The notes below the pieces were generated by a model. The model made no database searches. It had not been told where the DNA came from and saw only the letters and a program-made list of their open reading frames with translations. Position numbers and translations under genes: made by a program. A stretch of DNA of 64,000 nt from Calliopsis andreniformis (Eukaryota > Arthropoda > Insecta > Hymenoptera > Andrenidae): NCBI RefSeq assembly GCF_051401765.1, contig NC_135069.1, positions 12,130,501 to 12,194,500 of the forward strand, given 5' to 3'. Of this stretch, positions 1-8,815 are shown piece after piece; the first letter of the stretch is position 1, and every line of letters starts with the position of its first letter.

Positions 1-902
1 CCTGTGTTAGCTGTTCGAATTTGAGGCCCGACGTCGAGTGGGGACGTCGGAGCCTGGGAGAGAGAGAGAGAGAGAAACTGTCGAACATTGGACAAAGTTA
101 AAATATGATAAGCGAGCGCCGCGCAGCGGCTAATTAGCGTATTCCGCGTTTTCGCGAAGACACACGCGAGTCGCGCAGTCAGTCTTGCGCCAGTCCTTTG
201 ACAGGTAGCAACATATCAACAGCTTTATAGCCATTTCGAGCCTACTTCGCTAAGAGCACCTTGGTTTCTCCAAAAACGCTCAAAGTTCTCGAAGTATTAG
301 AAATCTAGCTGTTTGGTCAATTCTCTTGCGGCCTGATATATTTGTCTGTTCGGCTATCACGTATTGTACGTGCGATAGACGAATCAGCTCGCAGTAAAGG
401 GATTTCTTGGCGAATTAATGCACTCTTGGAATCGGTGATTGTCACGATTCTCTGAGTTTGCTAATTGTCATAAGAGCATGGAGACCACTGTTTGGGTGCA
501 TTGGTTGACGGGTACATCCAGACAGAGTTAACGTAAGTGCCTATCCCTCTGCGTTACTCGTGTTCTACCACCCGTTTAGTAGCAACCTCTGTGTGATGAA
601 TAGATGCACACGGTGAGGTGAAAGGCGTAGTGGAGCCTCTGACCGTCACCAGCGTCCTAGCCTAGCACCAGCTAGGGACAGTGCATCTCCAAGCTCGCGA
701 ATCCCTGCTCTCGCAGTGATTCGCACGAAGTAAGCCTTTTTGGAAGGTGCATAAGACGTAGAGAAGAGGTCTCTTCCTCTCTGTGCATTCACCTGTCGAC
801 TATTCCTTTAATTGTAGAGGAAAGTCGATCATACAGTCCAGTGCACTATCTTCGCTTTACAGGCAAGTAGTATATATATGGGGGTTCTGAACAGGCTGTC
901 GA
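1..902. other. Left flank, no gene seen
   Basis: This stretch lies outside the left Polinton terminal repeat. I find no convincing open frame or RNA gene on either strand. It holds a short GA microsatellite at about 58-76 and is more GC-rich than the interior of the neighbouring element. It may be host intergenic DNA or part of another repeat; nothing in it identifies which. Confidence 0.5.
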
Positions 903-992
903 GGGGGCTGACGTCACACCTGATGACGTCACGCCTGATGACGTCACACCTGATGACGTCACGCATTGATATAGGTTGAAATCAATGCAAAA
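903..992 (+). repeat. Left terminal inverted repeat of the Polinton
   Basis: It begins GGGGGC and carries four TGACGTCA palindromes at 909, 924, 939 and 954 (15-bp period), followed by about 30 bp that match the right end in inverted orientation (GCATTGATATAGGTTGAA is identical in both). The right end has twice as many units, so the two repeats have changed copy number independently. TGACGTCA is the CRE/ATF-type bZIP binding site; a regulatory role is inference. Confidence 0.85.
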
Positions 993-1098
993 CCTGGTCT
1001 AGGACTGGGTTAAGTCTGTGTTGTGCTTCAATTAAGCATATAAATCACCATAAAAATGGTGAAGCACAACACAGACTTATCCCAGTCCTAAACCAGGT
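992..1098. repeat. Hairpin-forming inverted repeat next to the left TIR
   Basis: The arms at 992-1028 and about 1062-1098 are reverse complements over roughly 37 bp with about two mismatches, separated by a 33-bp loop. The matching place at the right end of the Polinton lacks this hairpin. It is either a small foldback insertion that cut the left TIR short or a structured terminal element. I could not define a target duplication. Confidence 0.6.
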
Positions 1099-1444
1099 CT
1101 TAGAGTAATAGGCAATTAAAAATATGAAATTAAAATTTAAAAAAAAAACAGTTTTTATTTTTTTAATTGACTATCACTCTATTAGGAAGGGGAAGTGTTA
1201 TAAGGTAATTAACACAATCAAGTATATATAAATGACGAACTATTATTATTTTTATTATAAAAATATAAAAAAATAGAAATAAAAAATAAAAAATACAAAA
1301 TTATTTCTTCTTCTTCTTCTTCTTAGTTATCTGAAACATAAAAAAATCTTATATAAATTTTTTAATTTATTAACATATTTAATAATTAAAAATCGTACTA
1401 TAATATTCATACTAACCAAATAAATAATCCAAGGATATATCGTT
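1099..1444. other. AT-rich spacer, no gene seen
   Basis: Very AT-rich sequence with A and T runs and a CTT repeat near 1306-1325. On the minus strand a TTTCAG acceptor near 1334 is followed by a lysine-rich short frame, which could be a last exon of the split gene to its right. That is too weak to call. Confidence 0.35.
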
Positions 1445-1484
1445 CTAATCCCAAATGTCGTTATTCCATTGTCGGCGCTCCTCA

Positions 1485-1636
1485 CGACACCTTATAAACA
1501 TTAAGTTTATAAGCTGTAAGCGAAAAATACAGAAAATTAATAAAAAATTGAATGAAATCGACACCTTATAAACATTAAGTTTATAAGCTGTAAGTAAGCG
1601 AAAAAATACAGAAAATTGATAAAAATTAAATGAAAT
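1485..1636. repeat. Tandem duplication of an intron-exon border
   Basis: Two copies, 1485-1558 and 1559-1636, share nearly all bases, including the minus-strand acceptor TTACAG and the first 30 bp of exon C. A third, weaker relative of the same border lies at about 1740-1775. Copy 2 contains a duplicated TAAG that doubles the acceptor. Confidence 0.8.
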
Positions 1637-1817
1637 AAGTATTTAATTAAATTCAAAATGATACTTACGGTCTGATACGCCTGCTCTTCTTCGGGGATAT
1701 GTTGTCGCCGCCGACGTTGGCCCGAAGGTATCGCATAAACCAATGGTTTATGAGCTGAAAAATACAGAAAAATTATTTATAAAACTTTAAGGTGTGTGGA
1801 CACTTAAGAAAATAAAG

Positions 1818-1907
1818 ACTATCGCGAGCTACTCTTGGGAATACTCTCAAACAGTATCTTTTCAATTACACTATCTGAAAGTGCTCCCGAGAGTAGCTCG
1901 TTACAGT
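1818..1907. repeat. Short imperfect foldback repeat
   Basis: The two halves are inverted copies of a sequence around GAGCTACTC and GAGTAGCTC, about 36 bp each with several mismatches. It has the look of a tiny palindromic MITE remnant inside the left split gene. No flanking duplication could be confirmed. Confidence 0.5.
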
Positions 1908-1995
1908 TTCATTAAAGTATAATTAAAATGAAAATGAAAATAGTACTTACAACATCCAATGCCGCAGACTCCAATTTCTTTGGTATATTTTCCAT

Positions 1996-2329
1996 TATAT
2001 ATATATACACGCACACATAATCAAGTAAAAATTGTTTATTCTGAACTGTGACAATGTTTCAGCAGATCACACGTTATATGTAGCTATCCCCACTAGCTTT
2101 GCCTTCCCACTAGATCATCATCATTCTTATCATTCACTTTAGTGACAAGATTCTACAGTCTCAGCGTTAGCTACAGAGACAATGTAGTGATGTGTTATAT
2201 GTATATTAAGGAGCTAAGATCATGTTCCTAATCATAACAGCATCTTATTAATACTATATTAAGTAATTGTATCATTATTGATTTACAAATCAATCATTAG
2301 TCGAATCATGTTGAACAATAATCAATTTA
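1996..2329. other. AT-rich spacer, no gene seen
   Basis: A short TA run at about 1998-2008 is followed by AT-rich sequence with many stops in all frames. Nothing that I can identify. Confidence 0.4.
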
Positions 2330-2575
2330 TATCGACCTATGATTGAAGCGTAACGAACAACAATTGAACCACATTGAACCATCATGAATCCATATCAAAC
2401 CATCATTGCACCACATCGAACCACAATTGAACCATGATTGTACCACATTGAACGTCAATTGAACCGTGATTGTACCACATCGAACCTCAACTGAACCATG
2501 ATTGTACCACATCGAACTACATCGAACCATGATTGAACTACATATCAAATAGCAATTAAACCATATCATGCAATG
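2330..2575. repeat. Degenerate minisatellite, 11-12 bp family
   Basis: Loose tandem repeats of GAACCATGATTG and TACCACATC type blocks occupy this stretch, often paired as roughly 22-35 bp units. The long minus-strand open frame here is a by-product of the repeat. The bases from about 2576 to 2821 are plain AT-rich spacer. Confidence 0.7.
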
Positions 2576-2821
2576 ATTTATTATGATTAATGTTATACTT
2601 CAAATTGTTATTAAATAACAATCGAATTCTATCGAATAGCAATTAAATTATTACATTAAAGTAATTAAATCATTATTACTATTACCTTAAAGGAAATGTG
2701 GGAGGGAAAGAAAAACAAACATATGCGTTGATAAAATGAATACATATATTATGCAATTTCTCTTAAACATTTAAAGTTAATAATTGAATAGTTAAAAATA
2801 CATGTTTTTGCGCTTATTTTA

Positions 2822-4015
2822 TTAGTTCATTTTGCGTACAATATTTGTTAATGGATTGTATTCGATTACACGATCATGTAGAATAAGACAATAAGCTGTA
2901 GTATTTGCGGGAATATTTTCACCACAATCAAATTCTATATGCACATCCACAGTACTGTTCTTGATTGAATCATTTTGGTGTGAACAATCAATCACCACGA
3001 GAGGACCATGTTGTAGAAACTCATCAATCGTTAGAAACGCTTATACAATGCCTAAGAAATGCTTATATACGTGTTATACAAAAGAACATATTTATTTCTG
3101 TTGAAGTCAGTGTTTAGATCGTCATATGGATAAAATTCTGAATTGAGATAAATTTTCACGTTGGATAGCTTACAGTTATCAAATTCTGTAGCATTTTCAC
3201 TCATTATATTTTTTTTTACCAGTTTGCAAAGCACAAATTACATATCGCGGCTTTTCCAATTGTGTAGTCGTTTTAACAGACCAAGAATGCTTAGTCGTGT
3301 TTTGTAACAGAGGATACTCATACAGATCCCACGAACGAAAACACATGCTCAGATTTCATCCACTTTCTAAAGCACGTAGTAATGATAGTTTAGTAATATC
3401 ATTCAATATCACATGTGGTATGCGCCATTGTACTTTAAATAATTCGATTTCAGGTTCTAGCATTGGAGATCCTACAAGACAATTGTTATCATTGCGTGAT
3501 CGTATTAAAATTAACTCGTGACGAGCATTAATTACTATGTGTTTATAATCTTCACAAAATCCCAATAAAATTTTTAGTGGTACGCAAAAATTGAAATGGT
3601 ATTTTACATTCTTCTCATCGTTCCGTCTAATGTTCCATCCAGCATTCTTCATAATTTTATCTTCATCGCATGTAAATGATATATAGTTCTTATGTGTGCT
3701 AGTTATTCCAACGTTTTTATTGCGATCAATTTCCACACCATCCAGTTCGTATCGAATTTCATCAAACATGAATGCTATGCAATTATTTCCCAACTTTATA
3801 ATTGATTCATCATTTGGATGTTTTATCACCACCTTGCCTTCCACATATAGAAAACTCTCACATGGTAATGTGTATAGATCTTGTTGTTGTATAGGCATTT
3901 TTATCTCATCGTTATATCCAAACGTCGAGTTAGCATACGCCTTGTATGTATGAGTTTCAAGCTTGACGATACGATCGTCGAACATGGGTTGTTCAGCAAT
4001 ATTTAAAATATCCAT
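2822..4015 (-). pseudogene. Major capsid protein (double jelly-roll), broken
   Basis: About 398 codons long, with the capsid gene's usual place beside the penton. The intact N-terminal part (ATG at 4015) starts MDILNIAEQP, as I recall from insect Polinton capsid proteins, and runs 219 codons to an in-frame TGA at 3356-3358. The frame continues past it until a run of nine T on the plus strand (3209-3217) shifts it. The next piece, about 3205-3052, contains the stretch FYPYDDLNTDF. A second shift falls at a local duplication (3031-3045 and 3053-3070). The last piece reads to a normal stop at 2822-2824. The protein would form the hexon-like capsomers of the particle. Three separate breaks mean no full product. 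Identity rests on recognition of the sequence and on neighbours. Confidence 0.85.
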
Positions 4016-4024
4016 TTTTTCTTT

Positions 4025-4195
4025 TTAGTAATTATGTACAATGAATCCTAATGATTTTAAAAATGCGATATTCACTGCACTTAGCTTCTCTCTTTTTTTC
4101 TTTTCAATGTATTTAGGGGAGGCCTTAATGTTGTATGCAGTTTTATTTATAAGGGAAAACGTTTTTTGATGCTGTGTTTCGTTGAATACAAGCAT
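4025..4195 (-). CDS. Small conserved Polinton protein
   Basis: The first ATG of this open frame is at 4195, giving 56 residues; upstream codons in frame lack ATG. The protein is basic, with a KKKRE stretch and a C-terminal NIAFLKSLGF segment. I recall a similar short ending in small Polinton and adintovirus proteins, but no function is assigned. It sits between penton (stop at 4219) and capsid (start at 4015) with gaps of 23 and 9 bases, so it probably belongs to the same transcription block. It appears intact, unlike both neighbours. Confidence 0.5.
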   Translation of the reverse strand: MLVFNETQHQKTFSLINKTAYNIKASPKYIEKKKREKLSAVNIAFLKSLGFIVHNY

Positions 4196-4218
4196 CTCAT
4201 TTACATGCAATACATGTA

Positions 4219-4988
4219 TTATCGACGTCTCCGTACGTGTAACCTTACAGTAATTTCTTCTCCACGAAAATCAATTAATCGTCCAGTCTGATCTATGATG
4301 CGTATTGTTAGGTTCGTAATGTTCCGTGCAATGACTGGAAGGTAAATGACTTGAGCAGGTGTTTCAGATATTTTATATCCTGGTGGTACGTTGGGGGAAA
4401 ATTCATGTATCGTATGTGCGCACTTATCACGTTGTATGCGCCAGCAGTTATATTGCATTCTACTCGAATAATGTTTACATCCATGATATTAATTGGGCTA
4501 TCCGATTCATGCCACTGATGTGATTTCAAAACGCGAGTGGATGAGAATCCTAACAATGAACCAATGTTGTTAGGTTTGGTAAAATTTATTCGATAAGCAC
4601 ACTTTATTTCACTCTTCATGGTATTGTTATTAGCCCGAATTAATAAATTATCATAAACATTGTTATCATCATTAATGTCAAAGTTGATATTCATTTTAGA
4701 TACATCTGTTTTTACATAATTATTAGAATGAGGAGTAGTCTGCATAATTGCGCGATTTAGATACTTTCTTATTGCATACAACTCATATGATCCATCGGGA
4801 ATCACTATTGCTTTGTCACCCTGATCAAAGTAAAATGTGTTATTCAATGAATTCACATTTGGTATCGTATTATATGTTTCAAAAGCTGTTAGACCAAGCT
4901 CATAAGTATCATCACTCAAATCTATAGGCGGTTAATAGCTTACCGCCAGAATGCTACTCTTACCACTTAATGTAAATGTTATCGACAT
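4219..4988 (-). pseudogene. Minor capsid protein (penton), broken
   Basis: The ATG at 4988 opens a short piece that hits a TAA at 4932-4934 after 18 codons. The same frame then reads for about 165 codons and switches frame near 4425-4435. The C-terminal piece ends in [18 protein letters not shown], which I associate with Polinton penton proteins (single jelly-roll, five-fold vertices). Length with breaks ignored is about 255 residues, normal for the family. Two independent lesions show it no longer makes full protein. It lies upstream of the capsid gene on the same strand, the usual neighbour order. Confidence 0.75.
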
Positions 4989-5034
4989 GTTTTAAGAAAC
5001 AGCTCAATTCATACTGAATTACGATTGCAAAGAT

Positions 5035-5412
5035 TCAACGTTTAAATTTGCTATCAACCGTTTGTAGAAATTGTAGACACAATTGGCCACAATTTTGCTG
5101 ATTGTAGTGTTAATAAGGTGTGTAATTGTATTCAATTTTCACGACATCTTTCTGAAGATAATCTATTAATTTTTTAGGTGGTCGAAGGTTACCAAAACTA
5201 TCAAAATATATAGCTCGATGTGCTCTCTTTGCGTAAGCTACCCAATGTGTGCCAGGTTCTTCGGCATTGTCCAAATTTATGATACCACTCTCATTTCGAT
5301 GTACGCCATTTGATGGTAAAGCATTGCGCATATAAACACCTCTAAAGAATGGAATATGCATACATTTGGCGAGTTCCCTTAATTGTACATCAGTTGTTAC
5401 GCCTATGGGCAT
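5035..5412 (-). pseudogene. Adenain-like cysteine protease, stop before catalytic Cys
   Basis: The ATG at 5412 opens 100 codons with GTHWVAY (catalytic His region) and YFDSFG (acidic partner). An in-frame TAA at 5110-5112 stops it. Beyond the stop the same frame continues 24 codons and contains QQNCGQLC, the place expected for the catalytic Cys, before a TGA at 5035-5037. The family (C5-like Ulp1/adenain fold) processes capsid and core proteins during particle maturation. Any product ending at the TAA would lack the nucleophile. The start overlaps the end of the core protein frame by 23 bases. Length of about 125 codons is usual for Polinton proteases. Confidence 0.85.
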
Positions 5413-6069
5413 ACTTAGCGCCTTTTTGACGTTTTTTTTTTTTCTTATTCAGCATGCCTCGGCCACGCTTATATGGAGCGAGATAAACTCCTCGCCTTTC
5501 CATAGCTCGATTGTGACGTAGCATTTTTTCTAGTTGGCGTTGCACAACCTTTTTATCATTTATCGCCTTAGCTACCCTCGCTGTCCCACCAACTAATGAG
5601 CCCAGAACACCTAACAATGGTAAAATAGGTAAAATACCATTAAAATACCACGTTTTGCAATTGGAAGTATCCGCTTTCTTTTTGTTCCAGTCTTATTTTT
5701 ACATTTATTTTTTGTTTTCATTCCCATTCCAAATTTCGTCTTAGTTTTCATAGCAGCCCAAACTGCTGCAGCTGCAGCTTTTTCACTCAGAGTCGAATCT
5801 TTTGCAGTGATACGTTTTCGCGCTTTGTCAGCGAGTATATCGTCAGCTGTATGTCTCTCACCTAGATTGTTACTACGCGAATATGCAATATCGTGCTCAC
5901 GACATGCAGCATCCAAGGGATTGATGCCTGAATCACCTCTTGATAATCGCTTCGAAAGATGAGTTCCTGGACCACAAAATTGATATCCAGGAATATGCAA
6001 TTCAATGGGAAGAGCGTTTATTGCTCGATTCAAAAACCCACTACCAGCTTTTACTTTTGCCGAAGACAT
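5390..6069 (-). pseudogene. PLA2-like domain plus basic core region, one frameshift
   Basis: Translation starts at ATG 6069. Residues about 25-60 carry a PLA2-like signature: a glycine-rich YQFCGPGT loop (calcium-binding type), then CREHDIAYSR with the His-Asp pair, as in the parvovirus VP1 unique region and Polinton PLA2-like proteins. An alanine-rich and then lysine-rich stretch follows. The frame is lost at an 11-bp direct repeat (TAAAATACCA at 5630-5639 and 5641-5650). The second frame (about 5630-5390) is a basic, core-like tail with MLGVLGSLVGG and a run of five lysines. In the parvovirus family such domains help particles leave the endosome; that role here is inference. The tail overlaps the protease start. 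Confidence 0.75.
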
Positions 6070-6350
6070 TCACTACAGTTTTTAATCAGTGGTGCTGGAC
6101 CATCAATATGTGTTTGCTGCCAAGGACGATTGTAGTGTTCCAAACACCGGCGATATTCTTAAACCTCCTTATCAGCTTTTATATATTCCGGAAGCTTATC
6201 CCACAAATTGTCAATATATGTACCAAACTTGTGCAATAAAATGTTCTTTGGTATATATTTCAACTGTTCAGAGGTTAAATCATGAATGTTGATGTCATCT
6301 GATATGATGAGAAACATTTCGACTACTGAACAAATTTTAATTTGATGCAT
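6051..6350 (-). pseudogene. Small Polinton protein with internal stop
   Basis: The ATG at 6350 opens 63 codons containing HDLTSEQLKYIPKNILLH, then a TAA at 6159-6161. The same frame continues for 35 codons rich in Trp, His and Cys and ends at 6051-6053, overlapping the PLA2-like start by 19 bases, a spacing like the other overlaps in this block. The continuation therefore looks like genuine former coding sequence. Function unknown. It is the first gene of the leftward block and shares its short upstream region with the ATPase gene. Confidence 0.5.
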
Positions 6351-6353
6351 GCA

Positions 6354-6361
6354 TATATAAG
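6354..6361 (+). promoter_or_regulatory. TATA box in a divergent gene border
   Basis: TATATAAG lies in the 28 bases between two divergent genes (ATG 6350 on minus, first ATG 6379 on plus). A start of transcription about 25-30 bp downstream would fall near 6385, favouring the ATPase ATG at 6400 over that at 6379. Activity is inference. Confidence 0.5.
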
Positions 6362-6378
6362 AGCGACATGGATTGCGT

Positions 6379-7095
6379 ATGTATCAGAATCTTGAAAACA
6401 TGCGGTTCGTGAGACAACCAATGATTATACGTGTAAAAAATTTCGACAATAGAATTCAAATAATTGGCAAGAACATGGAATGCAGACATGGTAATATGTT
6501 ACCAAACACTATATGTGGTATTATTTGTGGTCCATCCAATTGTGGGAAGACCAACGTGTTAATAAGTTTATTAGAAAGCCCCTATGGTGTACGATTTGAG
6601 AATGTCTATGTGTATTCAAAGTCCCTGCAGCAGCCGAAATATCAGTATTTGGAGAATTTATTGGCATCGATAGATGAAATTGGTTATTTTAAATTTTCAA
6701 ACAATTGCGATGTTATTTCGCCAGAGGAATTACTTCCAAATTCAATTTTCATTTTTGATGACGTAGCATGTGACAAACAAGATACGATAAGAGAGTATTT
6801 TGCAATGGGGAGACATTCAAAGGTAGACTGTTGTTATCTCTGTCAAACGTATGCAAAAATTCCCAAACATCTTATACGAGATAATGCGAATCTATTGATT
6901 TTGTTTAAACATTATGGTACTAACTTAAAACATGTATATAATGATCATGTAATTACGGACATGTCTTTTGATGATTTTAAAGCATTGTGTCGTAGTTGTT
7001 GGCAACACAAGTATGGTTTTGTTGTGATTGATAAGGATAGCTCGATGTCTAATGGACGTTACAGGAGAGGATTTAATGAATTTGCAATACCATAA
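6379..7095 (+). CDS. Packaging ATPase (FtsK/HerA type)
   Basis: Intact frame of 238 codons from ATG 6379, or 231 from ATG 6400. Walker A is GPSNCGKTNV near residue 55, and Walker B is SIFIFDDVACD near residue 125. The family pumps DNA into viral capsids and is one of the core Polinton genes. The downstream sensor region reads YLCQTYAKIPKHLIRDNANLLILF, close to the expected Gln/Asn-containing motif. The gene heads the rightward block and shares a tight divergent border with the leftward capsid block. I see no stop or shift, so this gene has survived better than the capsid genes or has simply not been hit. Confidence 0.9.
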   Translation: MYQNLENMRFVRQPMIIRVKNFDNRIQIIGKNMECRHGNMLPNTICGIICGPSNCGKTNVLISLLESPYGVRFENVYVYSKSLQQPKYQYLENLLASIDEIGYFKFSNNCDVISPEELLPNSIFIFDDVACDKQDTIREYFAMGRHSKVDCCYLCQTYAKIPKHLIRDNANLLILFKHYGTNLKHVYNDHVITDMSFDDFKALCRSCWQHKYGFVVIDKDSSMSNGRYRRGFNEFAIP

Positions 7096-7149
7096 TACAA
7101 TCAATTGTTAATTGTCACGCCATGTGAGAACAACGTTTCTGTTCAAACA

Positions 7150-8310
7150 ATGATTGATAGTCAAGATATTAAGGACCGTGAGAGAATTGCAAAGGAAATA
7201 GCTAACACAAGTGAATCTATTCGCAAAAAATATCGAGCTTTGAAAACAGGCAAGATGGATGAAGATGCTGCATTGAACAGATATTTTAAACCACTTGTTG
7301 ATCCCTTGAAACAGATTGTGGAAAATACTTCTACAATGGAAGCTGATGAACAGATTGTGAAAAATGTCTCTGCAATGGACGCTGATGAATCACTGTTATT
7401 GAGTTCAAATACTAAATTGAATGATACAATAACACCTATACAATTAAAAGTGAATAATATAAAACGGAAACATTTATCGGATAAATCATTCATGACCTCT
7501 ACACCAATTCAATCGAAACGAAAAAATGTTATACGAACCAAGTCATCGATTTCTTTTATATCAGTGGATCCGGTGGTACAATCGCCGACTATCGATGATG
7601 ATGATGTTTTTGTAACTACTAATGAATCGATTCTAACATCAGCTAGACAGCAGCTACAGACATCCGAAGGTCAAGAAACACTTCATAGCTATTTTGGCCC
7701 ATTAGGTATCAAATACATGGGTGCACTTTTAAGTAGTGATAAAAATACGGCCGTAGATTATGTATATGGTGTACATTTCCAAGATAATGATGCAATGCTT
7801 GGTGACAAACAATTCAATATAGGCAAGGATGACAATATATTTATAGATGGTGTAAAATACATTGGAACACCAGGTTTATATGAATTAATTTTTATGAGAA
7901 TTCCTGACGATGCAGTGTACACTGATACTGATAAGCAAAAATACAAGAGTATATTGATGGCAACCAATGCACACAAGCGTGATCATAACTCTCAAAGCCC
8001 CATAATGGGTAACAAAGGTTACAAATATAAACATATAATTGCTCCCTTACTTGCGCGTACAATTAAGAGCCGAACAGGTAGAGGATTTGAACTTACTACA
8101 CCAAATGTCATAACAGTTAACAAGCAGATATCAAATGCTATGACAGTAAACAATAACCAAATCGATTATATACATTGGGATGATCCAAATGAATTAGTAG
8201 ATCGCCTGCGTTTGTTAGAAGCATCGCGTCAAGCGAGTAACAATTCACAGGACAACGAGTTTCTATCGATTATCGAAGAACTTCGCGAAACAGGTCTCAT
8301 TATAAATTAA
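7150..8310 (+). CDS. Polinton protein of the DUF8207 type
   Basis: 386 codons from the ATG at 7150; the frame is open further upstream but without ATG. Residues 1-45 are charged and probably helical (KDRERIAKEI). The middle is Ser/Thr/Asp-rich and low complexity, with DDDDVF. The C-terminal half has YFGPLGIKYMG, a GTPGLYELIFMRIPDD segment and GRGFELTTPNV. I recognise this C-terminal pattern from insect proteins annotated with DUF8207, which occur in Polintons; the function is unknown. The gap to the ATPase stop is 54 bases. No break seen. Confidence 0.7.
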   Translation: MIDSQDIKDRERIAKEIANTSESIRKKYRALKTGKMDEDAALNRYFKPLVDPLKQIVENTSTMEADEQIVKNVSAMDADESLLLSSNTKLNDTITPIQLKVNNIKRKHLSDKSFMTSTPIQSKRKNVIRTKSSISFISVDPVVQSPTIDDDDVFVTTNESILTSARQQLQTSEGQETLHSYFGPLGIKYMGALLSSDKNTAVDYVYGVHFQDNDAMLGDKQFNIGKDDNIFIDGVKYIGTPGLYELIFMRIPDDAVYTDTDKQKYKSILMATNAHKRDHNSQSPIMGNKGYKYKHIIAPLLARTIKSRTGRGFELTTPNVITVNKQISNAMTVNNNQIDYIHWDDPNELVDRLRLLEASRQASNNSQDNEFLSIIEELRETGLIIN

Positions 8311-8344
8311 ACTGCAAGCTGATAATTGATTTATTCACAACGAA

Positions 8345-8815
8345 ATGTCAATCAATAAGTTTGGGGTATCACTTAGAAAGTATGAAACCTCACCAGTAGA
8401 GTACTATAAATGGAGTGGCATGTTTCGAAATTATATGCGCGATAACGCGCTCTGCATGATTCGATCCAACATTGATACAAAATACTGCAAAATTCGAAAT
8501 GTTGCACAGCCAGAGGTCAACACAGATGCAGTCAATAAACAGTACTTGGAACAATGCATATCAATTTTAAAGGTTCAACAGCAGGAATTTGAGAAAAAGT
8601 TGAGCACATTTCAAAGCAATGTGATAACAATACAGAATAATGTTCAACAGATACAGCAGGAATTTGAACAAAGATTGGCTACATTTCAGAACAATTTAAT
8701 AATACTGCAAAATGATGTTCGACAAGTATTGCAAGTATTAAACCCTCTTTCTCAAGAGGAGGATTATATAACAAACCACAGCAGTAACAACAATGTACAA
8801 ATCAATGAAATCTAA
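8345..8815 (+). CDS. Coiled-coil, fibre-like Polinton protein
   Basis: Intact 156-codon frame from ATG 8345. Residues 1-50 include a WSGMFRNYMRDNALC segment. Then comes NVAQPEVNTDAVNKQYLE, which resembles the repeat in phage tail fibres where a DAVNK-YV motif precedes a trimeric shaft. Two near-copies of a heptad-like stretch follow (QQEFEKKLSTFQSNV and QQEFEQRLATFQNNL, about residues 78-120), typical of a coiled coil. A role as a spike or fibre on the capsid is inference from this motif and from the particle genes nearby. The last codons overlap the integrase ATG at 8805. Confidence 0.6.
   Translation: MSINKFGVSLRKYETSPVEYYKWSGMFRNYMRDNALCMIRSNIDTKYCKIRNVAQPEVNTDAVNKQYLEQCISILKVQQQEFEKKLSTFQSNVITIQNNVQQIQQEFEQRLATFQNNLIILQNDVRQVLQVLNPLSQEEDYITNHSSNNNVQINEI

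Larger units (their letters stand above)
1445..1995 (-). pseudogene. Probable split small Polinton gene, exon limits uncertain
   Basis: Three pieces on the minus strand are bordered by good splice signals. Exon A (1995-1951) starts with ATG and ends at GTAAGT. Exon B (1754-1669) lies between TTTCAG and GTAAGT and reads as an arginine-rich then glutamate-rich peptide. Exon C (1513-1445) follows TTACAG, carries EERRQWNNDIWD and ends at a TAG. Exons B and C join in frame; A does not join B in the same phase, so an exon is missing or the gene is damaged. The acceptor end of exon C is tandemly duplicated (see 1485-1636). The position mirrors the clear three-exon gene at the other end of the element. 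Function unknown. Confidence 0.4.

Noticed and set aside
1818..1907. Coding exon of the left split gene
   Set aside because: One frame is open and joins exon A in phase, but the acceptor is poor and the segment is palindromic, so a small foldback is the simpler reading.
2327..2569. 80-codon frame with repeated Trp/Cys/Ser
   Set aside because: Minisatellite by-product with no ATG context or homology.
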